60,000 nt of DNA from Tubiluchus corallicola. Taxonomy: Eukaryota > Priapulida > Priapulimorpha > Priapulimorphida > Tubiluchidae. The first letter of the stretch is position 1, and every line of letters begins with the position of its first letter. The stretch covers positions 359,501 through 419,500 of the forward strand of contig JAQGDQ010000010.1 in NCBI GenBank assembly GCA_030141605.1. Direction: 5' to 3'. A program made the translations under genes and the position numbers. This document shows positions 50,906 through 60,000 of this stretch, in pieces. The notes below the pieces were generated by a model. That model was not told where the DNA came from. It searched no databases and saw only the letters and a program-made list of their open reading frames with translations.

Positions 50906-53900
50906 AGTACTGTATAGGATTGCAGTACCCAAATCTGACTTGGAAGTATTACCTAAGAGTTCTTGAATGATAAATATAAGCTTCTTGCCCGATATCCCTG
51001 TGTGTCACATACTACCTCGTCGTGTACTGTGTACTATAATAAATTTATATATATATATATATATATATAGTCTATATATGAGTATAGTAATTACTAGTAA
51101 TTGCGAGCGTCATAATTTTAATATTTTTGTTATGAAGTTTTGAATAAAAATTGTTTCTTTCCCGCAAGGTAGTGATCAAATAATGAAAGTATGCACAATC
51201 TTACCAGTTAATGTTACCAACGACATAAATAACGAAATGAAGTTAAACTTGAAACACTGATCAATCATTAACAATCAAACAACACTAGTCGTCAATTACA
51301 GTTTTGATATACTTTAACTCGGTCATCGTTGCAATTCTTATAAGACAACTATACTTACACAATAACTACGACAGGCAGACTTATATGATACAGTTTAGAA
51401 AAATGTCATCAGCAAGTCACCAACTTTCATCAGTCGAACGATTTTACCACGTGGAAAAGCAATAACAGGAGCTCTTCATTTCGCTAATTGAAGTTAGTCA
51501 GCGATTTCGGCTTTATCTCACGACTTTTAAATTTCGTTGTTATTCGGCAACACAAATTACACGACGTCTAACACACTGAGTCTATACTATAGTAAATTAC
51601 GGTCCAAAACGGACATATCATTGGATAAATTTGGGTTACTTGCTCACGTACCTTTCATTTTGTTTCACAGTAAATCCAGTTTTCTCTGCATTCTCGTTGT
51701 TCTCCGCATTCTCTCTGCATTCTCTGCAAACTCTGCCATTTATTCATTTTTGTGCCTTTTAACTAATCTTATATTTTTATATGGTAGTATATCTGGTCAT
51801 GTAGTTTGAAGTTGGTCATTTCAGAGTTTCATTAAGGGTATTTAAGATCCTTAATTAAGATACTTTATTGTTTACCATAGGTACGGATTAAAAAATAACT
51901 GGATCATGCCTCCGTCTATAAGGAAGATTTAAACAGCTTACCTGCTACTTTTCTGCTGAAATGGTCGAGTGAGTCTTAGTATAGTTTCATGGCTGGTCAA
52001 TCTCAATGTTGACTGACGTACATGTTTTGTATTGTTGGCTGATAAATTTTAAGGTTGAAAGAAGCAAAGACATTAGTTAAATATGATTCTTTTGTAAACG
52101 TCATTACATAAACTTAATTTAGGAATTCGATTCATAATTGAATATTTTCTGTTAATCAAAGTTCTTGCTCATGAACATTTAAGTTAATGTAAGTATAATC
52201 TAACATGCACAAGTAGAGAAAATCTTTTTTTCAGATAAAACGTTGGTTGGTTGATCAATTGGCTTGTTTGTTTGCCTGTTCACGTGGATGTCTAAAAAAG
52301 CTGTTAAATCACACACATTTTACATACATTAACAGCAGTTTTTTGCAAAAATCTAAGAAACAATGATTACTAAAAATCTAAATTTTCATAAAAAGTTTAA
52401 TTTTTTTGGAAGCCATAAACACATATTTGGATGTAATTTGTTAATAGTTAGTGGGTACTTAAGTATTGTTTTCATCTTGGGAGCAGTATCTGCTAAGCAA
52501 GAACTTAGTCAAATGATCGCTTGCGCTATTGATCATCAGATGTATAATAGTGTATGCAAAACAATTTGCTATTTTACACAATTTAAACACTGTGGATAAC
52601 ATGTTTGTTCTTGTAATTGTTTTGAGGCATGATGCAGATGGTGTTGTGTGGGTGGAGTGGTGTGGGTGTATGGTGTGAAGTTAACATTTTTAATAACGTG
52701 ACGTTACAAATAGAGCAGGATTGTTGCGGATTGCAGAGAGGCTGTTAAATGACTTTAAACAACCAACACAAAGACATCAACTGAATATTGCACATCACAA
52801 AAATTTGAACATTTTATCTTAGTAGATTCGATTAAAAAAATGCTTGTAGCTTGGCTTTTAGAGCAATTAAACTTTTGAGCAGCTGAAAAATGCTAGCTTG
52901 TAGAGCAGGTGGTGGAAGCTGATTTTTGGCAGAAGAATGCTTTGTATTGGTGGTATATATTATCTCGAAGTTAGTGCGAGTTCAAAACTCAGCAAGAGAG
53001 CAGTTGATCTAATGAGCTTTGCATTCTGGACTAGTTGTCAAAGTAACTATAATTAGGTAAGTCTGGTGTGAGTGAACCTAAATGCATAAAAAGTGTGTAC
53101 ACATAGCAACACATGATTAGAGAAGTTTTCCAGGCTATAATTGCTGGCAACTAAGTTAATAATAATAATTATGGTGGGACTCAAACATCATACTTGCAGA
53201 CATTGTTATTTTTACAATGACGACAGTATTCAAGTAATTATATTAGCAAGATCTATATGGTAAAGCACAAGTAGTACTTAATTAGTGTTATTTTAGTACT
53301 GGACTATTAATCACCATGTTATGACTGAGGAGCAGTATCAGTCATACTATCATTCTGAACATTAGGTTGGAACTTTACATTAAATAATTTATTACCTCAG
53401 TCGAGGCTAAATACCTCCAGTGGTGCTCATCAAATGAGCTTTTTTTGAAACACTTTTTGCAAAATGCTATATTATATAGTTAGCACTTATAATGGATGAA
53501 CGTTGGATTGCCATGACACCACGGAAATATGTAAGCAGTGGACCAACAGTTCCTTATAGTTCAAATCGATGCTGCATCCCAATTTCTTTACATTTCTCGT
53601 ATTCAAGTTTGGTATAAAAATTTAATTAGCTGTGGCTTTGTAATTATCATGCTGTACGTTTAATTGCTTTGACTGTTTTTCCTACTTTGATGGGGAGCGT
53701 TGTGGGAAATAAAGCAAGTTGAATCTGACATTTGTTCGTGGTGCACTCAATGGGTGAACAGTCAATGGCTGTGGCATGAAAACCAAAAATTTTGGAATAT
53801 TAATTTTGTTCTTAGTCTGACAACCTTTTGCTAGTAGCCTAATGTCTGTAAGTGACGTAAATTTCGACGGCAAATTTCAGCTGCTTTAGTTCGGTGTTAA

Positions 53901-54059
53901 TTTTAAACATCCCTGAACATTTTCGGTGATAGATTTACTTACTTGTCTGTTAGACTAACTAAACTATCACTATCATCAGATATACGAATGTTTCATGGCT
54001 CTGCAGTTTAAGTTTTATTTCTGTCCTCGTCGTCTTTTTACTAAATTAGTACAATTTGC
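50906..54059. other. Gene-poor region between IARS1 and the TIR element pair
   Basis: About 3.1 kb of AT-rich DNA without a supportable gene. It includes a TA microsatellite (51041-51069), a CTCTGCATT-like short repeat near 51685-51735 and a GTGTGGGTG-rich patch near 52630-52680. If IARS1 has a 5' UTR intron, its promoter could lie here, perhaps around 51.3-51.9 kb; this is speculation. Open frames at 51537-51809 and 52363-52599 show no homology. Confidence 0.35.
51041..51069. repeat. (TA)n microsatellite
   Basis: An uninterrupted AT dinucleotide run of about 14 units, followed by TATATATGAGTATAG. Confidence 0.9.
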
Positions 54060-54781
54060 GGCGCTATTACACTTTCGCACCGCCTAGCTTTTTCTAGGTT
54101 AATACTTGTTTCTAGGCTCCTACGTCGTTATTCCATTATTCTTACGTCATCAGTGAATGTTTCCGCTAATGTAATTGTAATTTAATAATATATTTAGGTA
54201 TAATTACCAATAATTACGCTGTATTCACAGTTTTACACAGTATCGCCATCTTGTTTCTGTGTGTAGTCACGTGACGAATTTTGTATTAGCTTATGCATTA
54301 TCAGGGCCTAGCTTAAAAGCACGTGACATACTTTCATCTTCACCGCATTTACGAAATAAAGAAAAAACCTTAACTTTTTTTATAATCTAATAGTAATAAT
54401 ACTACAGTAATAAATAAAATTAATGATAAATAACTGTTCCGTTCCAGGCGCACCCGCGATACGATACAAACTCCCGAAGCTGCAACCCTAATAATCATAA
54501 ATTATGCGAAGAAACTAAAAATACATGTTAAGGGCCACATCGTCACTGCGCGAGAGCGATTGCGCATTAGTGGCGTAAACACGGTTATTCACGTGCAGCT
54601 TTTTGCGTAATGGCGGCGATAAGTAATGTATGATTTTAATCTGGAATTATAAAGCGTAAAAAGCACTAATATTATGGGAATATGGTGTATATTACCCCTG
54701 TTGGTCTGCTTTCTGGCATGCAGGCGTGAAAAGAACCAATAGGCCAGGAAAAGCTAGGCGGTGCGAAAGTGTAATAGCGCC
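54060..54781. mobile_element. TIR element copy 1, 722 bp, 8-bp target duplication
   Basis: The left terminus GGCGCTATTACACTTTCGCA continues CCGCCTAGCTTTT(T)CT; the right terminus is its inverse, ending AGTGTAATAGCGCC at 54781. The terminal repeats are about 37-40 bp. CAATTTGC occurs immediately on both sides (54052-54059 and 54782-54789), a perfect 8-bp target duplication. No ORF of note is inside, so it is non-autonomous. An 8-bp duplication fits hAT, P or Merlin groups; the ends do not decide between them. The interior has CACGTGAC motifs and a GCGCGAGAGC-like patch. Confidence 0.9.
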
Positions 54782-54914
54782 CAATTTGCTTACTGGATCA
54801 CGGGGTAGTGCAAAAGCAGATTTTTTGGCTTAACTATTTACATTTTTGTTGCACAATGGCACAATGCTTTGAGGTAGTACCTTCAATGAATTAGGTGGAC
54901 TCATTGCATTTTGG

Positions 54915-55650
54915 GGCGCTATTACACTTTCGCACCGCCTAGCTTTTTCTAGGTTATTACTCGTTTTTAGGCTCGTACGTCATCATTCTATTATTCTTAC
55001 GTCATCAGTGAATGTTTCTGCTAATCTAATTATAATTTAATCATATATTACCAATAATTACGCTGTATTCACAGTTCTACACCTATACAGGGCGTATCGC
55101 CATCTTGTTTGTGTGTGTAGTCACGTGACGAATTTCGTACTAGTTTATGCATTATCAGGGCCTAGCTTAAAAGCACGTGACACACTTTCATCTTCACCGC
55201 ATTTACGAAATAAAGAAAAAAACCTTTACTTTTTTTATGATCTAATAGTAATAATACTACAGTAATAAATAAAATTAATGATAAATAACTGCAGTGGTCT
55301 AAAATAATTTCCCGCGATACGATACAAACTCCCGTGGCTGCAACCCTAATAATCATAAATTATGCGAAGAAACTAAAAATACATGTTAAGGGCCACATCG
55401 TCACTGCGCGACAGCAATTGCGCATTTGTGGTGTAAACACAGTTATGCACGTGGAGGTTTTTGCGTAATGCCGGCGGTAAGTAATGTATGGTTTTAATCT
55501 GATTTTAATCTGGAATTATAAAGCGTAAAAAGCAATAATATTATGGGAATATGGTGTATATTACGCCTGTTGGTCTGCTTTCTGGCCTGCAGGCGTGAAA
55601 AGAACCAATAGGCCAGAAAAAGCTAGGCGGTGCGAAAGTGTAATAGCGCC
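54915..55650. mobile_element. TIR element copy 2, 736 bp, own target duplication
   Basis: The same family and orientation as the copy at 54060, with highly similar sequence along its full length (for example AAATTATGCGAAGAAACTAA and ACATGTTAAGGGCCACATCG in both). Its ends are GGCGCTATTAC at 54915 and GTAATAGCGCC at 55650. The flanks are CATTTTGG (54907-54914) and CATTATGG (55651-55658), an 8-bp target duplication with one mismatch. Separate duplications mean two independent insertions 133 bp apart rather than one tandem duplication. Confidence 0.88.
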
Positions 55651-55658
55651 CATTATGG

Positions 55659-56176
55659 ACTAGTTCCAGAAATGTGTAAAGGTGCCACAGTAAGAACGTA
55701 TATAGGTATTATATATTTGTGGTAAAAATTGGCTTTCAAAACCTTTTAACTGAAGAGTATCAACTTGCCATTGCAATGTTATGAAGTTTTTAAATTTAGT
55801 TGCTCTGTTATAGGCGCACTGTGAATACAGAGTCCAAATCATAAATAATGTGTTAATGTGTAAATATATATGTTAATTTCAGAGTTACAGTGCAATAAAA
55901 ATCATGCCTTGCTTCATTAGAATTTTGTGTAAATATCGCAAATTAATAATTGTCTACATTTCTAGGATGTTTTTGGATTGCAGCAAATTTGATGTACACC
56001 AAGTCTTATTTATCGCTAATAAATCAAACTGCATGGAATAGCGATTCTTGTGTTATAACATTTCATGTATAGCTGACAACTCTGAGATTACCAAATTTGT
56101 AATTTAATTCCAAAACTCGAAATAGCAATAGTGTGACAAGCAACAGCAACATAGCGCTTGCTTAGAATTAGCAAAA
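55659..56176 (+). promoter_or_regulatory. Probable TBP upstream region and 5' UTR
   Basis: About 520 bp between the second TIR element and the TBP ATG. It is AT-rich, with no clear promoter element or CpG cluster. The TBP promoter, or a 5' UTR intron acceptor, should lie here. An in-frame TAG upstream confirms that the ATG at 56177 is the first in its frame. Confidence 0.4.
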
Positions 56177-56998
56177 ATGGCAGAAATGCCTGGATATGAT
56201 GACGGCAACAGAGATGATCTCTCTAGAAGACAGGATTTACTGTTGCAAGGACATGAGGATCCTTATGATCATTCTTCCAGCATGCAATTTCGATCAGTGC
56301 CTGCGCAACCACCACCTGCGCACTTGAATTCATTACCAGCTATGTCACCAGCTCCTGCTCCAGGAAGTGTTGTTCCGCTACCAAATTTATACCCACCCAC
56401 ACCAGGGGCACCAATGACCCCAATGACTCCATACACTCCAATGACACAAGAAAGCTCCGGTATTGTACCTCAGCTGCAGAATATCGTGTCAACAGTGAAT
56501 CTTGCTTGTAAACTAGATCTCAAACAGATAGCACTGCATGCCAGAAATGCAGAGTACAATCCGAAGCGATTTGCTGCAGTTATTATGCGAATACGGAATC
56601 CTCGTACTACCGCTCTCATTTTTAGCTCTGGAAAAATGGTCTGCACTGGCGCCAAGAGTGAGGAGGAATCCAGACTTGCAGCTCGCAAGTATGCGCGGGT
56701 TATTCAGAAACTTGGGTTTCCTGCAAAATTTCTTGAGTTCAAAATACAGAATATGGTGGGGAGCTGCGACGTCAAATTTCCTATTCGGTTGGAAGGACTA
56801 GTTTTAAAGCATAGCCAATTCTCAAGTTACGAGCCTGAACTCTTTCCCGGTTTAATTTATCGGATGGTCAAACCACGTATTGTACTGCTGATATTTGTGT
56901 CTGGAAAAGTCGTACTGACTGGTGCAAAAGTACGATCTGAAATTTACGAAGCATTCGATAATATTTATCCTATTTTAAAGGGGTTCAAGAAACAATAG
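56177..56998 (+). CDS. TBP: TATA-box-binding protein, complete in one exon
   Basis: 273 residues from ATG at 56177 (context AAAAATGG) to TAG. The N-terminal 90 residues are Pro/Met/Ser-rich and include [15 protein letters not shown], the animal TBP N-terminal signature. The C-terminal 180 residues are the saddle made of two imperfect repeats: [32 protein letters not shown] and [11 protein letters not shown] in repeat 1; [33 protein letters not shown] and [10 protein letters not shown] in repeat 2. DNA-contacting phenylalanines and Asn/Thr positions look intact. TBP nucleates transcription complexes of all three RNA polymerases in the nucleus. No intron interrupts the frame, unlike most animal TBP genes. 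The frame is pristine, so if it is a retrocopy it is a functional one. Confidence 0.97.
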   Translation: MAEMPGYDDGNRDDLSRRQDLLLQGHEDPYDHSSSMQFRSVPAQPPPAHLNSLPAMSPAPAPGSVVPLPNLYPPTPGAPMTPMTPYTPMTQESSGIVPQLQNIVSTVNLACKLDLKQIALHARNAEYNPKRFAAVIMRIRNPRTTALIFSSGKMVCTGAKSEEESRLAARKYARVIQKLGFPAKFLEFKIQNMVGSCDVKFPIRLEGLVLKHSQFSSYEPELFPGLIYRMVKPRIVLLIFVSGKVVLTGAKVRSEIYEAFDNIYPILKGFKKQ

Positions 56999-58067
56999 GA
57001 GAGTTTTGCGCTGTTGATAGTATGTGTGTTTATGCTGGTGTATGTGCGTACACCGAACAGAGATGACATAAAGTCAGGTACTTTATTCCAGCAGAAAACA
57101 TATTTAAGTTTGATATTGTAATGAAAATGAAGGAAAATGTAGACATTTTCATACTTGTTGATTTGCAAAACTGTAATGCAAGTGGGTTATGTGGGGCTGG
57201 CAATGTGTAAATTTAATGTGGTGTCCTATTGTTATGTCTAGTTAAAGGAAAACTGGATCCAATTTTAAACTGCAGGTTATAACAATCGTCTCTTTAAAAT
57301 ATTGAAAGGGCACATACTATTTTTCAAGAACGTCTAACATGAAAGAATTATTACCATGTGAACGCATTTTCGGCTAGTTCTTTGCTGTTACATGCATTTT
57401 GCAAGTCGTTAGTTAGATGGACACTAGTGTTTGCATTCGGAAACGCATTAGACAAAAATTATATTCGTGATGTCATCAATAGTTTGGCTCGCCAGCCATT
57501 AATTAAGTCTTTAACCTATTATTTACTTATCAGAAAATGCTTTTGCAGTATTATTGGTTTTAAAATGCATACTTTTTCCGTACTTGAAAATGTGTAAATT
57601 GCAAAGGTTTCACTTCCCGTGTCAGTGTTATTTTCAAGACGTGCCTGTATCTGTGAATTAAATTTACTTTTTTGTGCAACCCTCTGTATCTGTGAATCCT
57701 CTTCAATTTTGCAGTTTATGTACCACTTGTAAATATTATCAGTCTTCAGTTTTCATTTGCCAAAGTATATTCCAAAATACTGATTTACTTTTGTTTCAGA
57801 GTTTTTCTAGTGGTTTAATATTTTGCTTTTACTGTTGGCACGTGTTTTAGTGCATGGTTAAATTGGCTCATGTCATGAATTTTTCACAATTTTTGAACAT
57901 TTCATTTATTTGTAAACTGAGGTCCCGCACACAATTATTATTAACATCATTTTATTTTGAACATCCTTTGCACACATGCATAAGTATTTCATTTAAAAAA
58001 TCTTTTCAGTCAAGATTATTTATAAAGGGATGGTTAAAGAAAAACACTTGCTGATACAATACACGAT

Positions 58068-58096
58068 TAGTAATAAAAATATAACAATAATAAAAA
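58068..58096 (+). terminator. Candidate polyadenylation signals for TBP
   Basis: Two AATAAA motifs (TAGTAATAAAAAT and ACAATAATAAAAAATGG) within 30 bp, about 1.07 kb after the TBP stop codon. These are the first such signals downstream of the gene that I noticed. Motif-only call. Confidence 0.45.
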
Positions 58097-58842
58097 ATGG
58101 TAATGGGCCTAATCATTGACAGGGCCTACTGACTGTAGATGGTTATGTCAGAAGCGGAACCTAGCTTAGCAGCTGTCAAAGATAATCCTGCAAGATGAGA
58201 CACTGAACACTCAGGAATATTTTGAAATACTCGTAAACTTCCTGCCTCACAAATACAATTTGCTGATCATGCTCAATCTTTCTTAACTGTTTGTTGTTAA
58301 GTGCACATAATGACCACTCTGCTACTCTCCTTATCTGCTTCAGACACAAAACTGTAAAAAATTTAGTTGTCAGCTGGTACACGAGTGATGTGTTTAGTGT
58401 GTATAAAAACACTATAAGTCATACCTTATTTTCTTTTGTTTGTTTTTAATATCTTAATATTATAGCGAAAGTTCAGTGTATAAGGCTATAAGCTGTTGGT
58501 TAGTCCTTAACAAATGATGATAACAAACGAGTTACGTAATTACCTTTACCTGTTATTATGTCGACTACCAGGAAAACCGATTTTAAACAGTTTTATCTGC
58601 CATTCAGCTTTCAGCAATTTCTTGAGATAAGATGTTTACATGTCAGACAGCTAAAATTCCTCGTCTAGTTTAGTATGCCAAGAAAAAGAGTTACTATTGA
58701 TAATAAGGAAGCTTCTAGTCTCGCCATAGTTTTTCAGCATCTTTAGTAAGCCACGTGTTGAGTGGTTGATTTCGGGTTGCAGTTTGCCGAACTGTATAAC
58801 AATTATGCTAGCAAAAACTCTACAGCTCCTACGAGTACTGTG

Positions 58843-58872
58843 ACAGTAAAACCTCGTTATACCCCCCCCCCC
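58843..58872. mobile_element. Single pogo-like terminal repeat followed by poly-C
   Basis: CAGTAAAACCTCGTTATA is typical of the outer end of pogo/Tigger-like small elements, followed here by a run of C. I found no matching inverted end nearby, so this is a solo or decayed end. Confidence 0.4.
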
Positions 58873-59123
58873 ATAATGCCAACATTGTTTAACACCCATA
58901 TTTTTGGGAGAGCAAAAATGTTCAAATTTGCATAGACATAATATATTTTAATGCACACCATTATAATGCCAAACTTGCGTATTGCAACTTTTTTTGCAGT
59001 CCCAAGGTAGGGGTTGATAGAGACATTATTGTTCTGTACTTTTTTGTTATTTGAAAGATGAAGTTGCAATTCACTTTGCTTAGTAGCATATTCTGTGTTA
59101 TAAGTAACTGTTTCTTAAATAAC

Positions 59124-59542
59124 CATTTCTGGCACAGTTGTTCACATATTTCTAATGTTTGTTAACTGACCCAAGAAATTGTCTTTCTGAATATATAAAC
59201 TTATGATGTCTTTTTACATTCTAAACTCTGAGCATGTAGTATTTGTATACTTTTGGGTCGTGTATTTTCGACAGTGCTACTCTTTTTTCACTTTTGCAAA
59301 ACCAGATTCTTAAGTCTAATTTTTCTTGGCATTCACATTTCTGGCATAGTTGTTCATATATTTCTAATGTTTGTTAACTGATCCAAGAAATTGTCTTTGT
59401 GAATATGTAAATGTATGATGTCTTTTTACATTCTAAATTCTGAGCATGTAGTATTTGTATGCTTGGGTCCTGTATTTTCGACAGTGGTACTCATTTTTCA
59501 GTTTTGCAAAACCAGATTCTTAAGCCTAATTTTTCTTGGCAT
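59124..59542. repeat. Tandem direct duplication, period 212 bp, two copies
   Basis: Copy 1 (59124-59333) and copy 2 (59336-59542) share nearly the whole unit: CATTTCTGGCA, CTAATGTTTGTTAACTGA, CCAAGAAATTGTCTTT, ATGATGTCTTTTTACATTCT, GAGCATGTAGTATTTGTAT, TGTATTTTCGACAGTG and CAAAACCAGATTCTTAAG. Differences are mostly single-base. No ORF. Confidence 0.9.
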
Positions 59543-59620
59543 TACTGTTCATTAATCACTATCACTTGTAAAGGTCAAACGCTTTTCTAAGTGAGATATT
59601 TCAAAAGTTCTTATCAACAA

Positions 59621-59626
59621 TTTATT
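59621..59626 (-). terminator. Candidate poly(A) signal of the right-edge gene
   Basis: TTTATT on the plus strand is AATAAA on the minus strand, about 245 bp past the stop codon of the probable terminal exon at 59871. Its position suits a short 3' UTR. Confidence 0.4.
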
Positions 59627-59870
59627 AAAAGCTGATTTAAATATACAATGATCCATCAGTTAAAGTTCATAAGTTACATAATTACAACTGCCGTACACTA
59701 AATTGTGGTAAAAATCAGTTGCTTACAATCAAGTACCATAGTGATTTATGTTTACATAAATCTTATCATTTAATGTAATATTGCAGTATATAGTAAGTTA
59801 TTCATTTTATCAATTCACCGAGCACAAATATTTGTTACTGTTAAATGTATGGCACGTAGACCTATAGAGT

Positions 59871-60000
59871 CTAATCGTGTCCTTTTCCAAGCCATGCAGA
59901 CCTGAACACAGGCACCCACCTGTTAACATAATCTGCCAAATCGTGCACTTTTTCAGCAATATCACATAGCATGTCAGCAGTACTGCGTATAAAGTTCATG
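59871..60000 (-). CDS. Probable C-terminal exon of an unidentified gene (partial)
   Basis: The minus-strand frame runs from the right edge to TAG at 59871-59873. It reads MNFIRSTADMLCDIAEKVHD, then LADYVNR, WVPVFR and a short basic end; the first Met may be internal. The sequence has amphipathic-helix character and protein-like composition without stops, and is followed by a plausible 3' UTR with AATAAA. No splice acceptor is visible because the exon extends off the window. An alternative ending is an AACAG|GTGGGT donor at about 59916, which would make it an internal exon. I do not recognise the family. Moderate to low confidence that it is a real exon. Confidence 0.35.
   Translation of the reverse strand, partial: MNFIRSTADMLCDIAEKVHDLADYVNRWVPVFRSAWLGKGHD

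Larger units (their letters stand above)
56999..59123 (+). other. TBP 3' UTR and downstream region
   Basis: No second gene is seen. AATAAA-type motifs cluster at about 58068-58096 and would give a roughly 1.1 kb 3' UTR. A single pogo-like terminus (CAGTAAAACCTCGTTATA) lies at about 58843-58860, next to a run of 12 C. The rest is AT-rich and unassigned. Confidence 0.45.

Noticed and set aside
52363-52599. 78-codon plus-strand ORF with a hydrophobic stretch (possible secreted or membrane peptide)
   Set aside because: Isolated, no homology, AT-rich context, and no regulatory or splice support.

Overview
This 60 kb window is AT-rich animal (metazoan) nuclear DNA. The evidence is: long GT-AG introns, a TATA-binding protein with the animal-type proline/threonine N-terminal region, a full-length cytoplasmic isoleucyl-tRNA synthetase with the animal-type C-terminal repeat extension, a C2H2 zinc-finger protein, and many kinds of decayed transposable elements (CR1-like LINE, R2-superclade LINE, Ty3/Gypsy, pogo-like, mariner-like, a jerky/CENP-B-like DDE element, and a family with 8-bp target duplications). 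I cannot name the species. An invertebrate is likely, because one LINE fragment is tied to 18S rRNA sequence in a way recalled from cnidarian R8 elements.

Layout, left to right. (1) 663-1054, minus: first coding exon of a PUS7-like pseudouridine synthase; the gene runs off the left edge. (2) 1690-3519: two decayed LINE 3' ends. (3) 4193-21192, plus: a 14-exon gene for a 717-residue protein with eight C2H2 fingers and an AT-hook-like segment. A 290-bp foldback element lies in one of its introns. (4) 22406-23734: a 1.3 kb pogo-like element whose TA duplication directly abuts the stop codon of the next gene. (5) 23737-48530, minus: complete IARS1, 24 coding exons, 1274 residues. I recovered its last, very short exon (23737-23868) by joining reading frames. 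Its introns hold a large inverted repeat, a DDE transposon remnant beside an orphan glutamate-receptor-like exon, a mariner remnant, and a 3'-truncated R2/R8-like retrotransposon preceded by 18S rRNA sequence. (6) 48676-49560: Gypsy integrase remnant directly upstream of IARS1. (7) 49938-50905: another DNA transposon. (8) 54060-54781 and 54915-55650: two direct copies of one terminal-inverted-repeat element, each with its own 8-bp target duplication. (9) 56177-56998, plus: TBP in one uninterrupted exon. (10) 59124-59542: a 212-bp tandem duplication. (11) 59871-60000, minus: a probable last exon of an unidentified gene entering from the right edge.

The genes are housekeeping and unrelated in pathway: tRNA charging, RNA modification, basal transcription and DNA binding. 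There is no operon logic. The zinc-finger gene and IARS1 are tail to tail, and TBP appears convergent with the right-edge gene. Exon boundaries of the zinc-finger gene and IARS1 were worked out by hand from GT-AG sites and codon phase. They join in frame at every junction, which is strong internal support.
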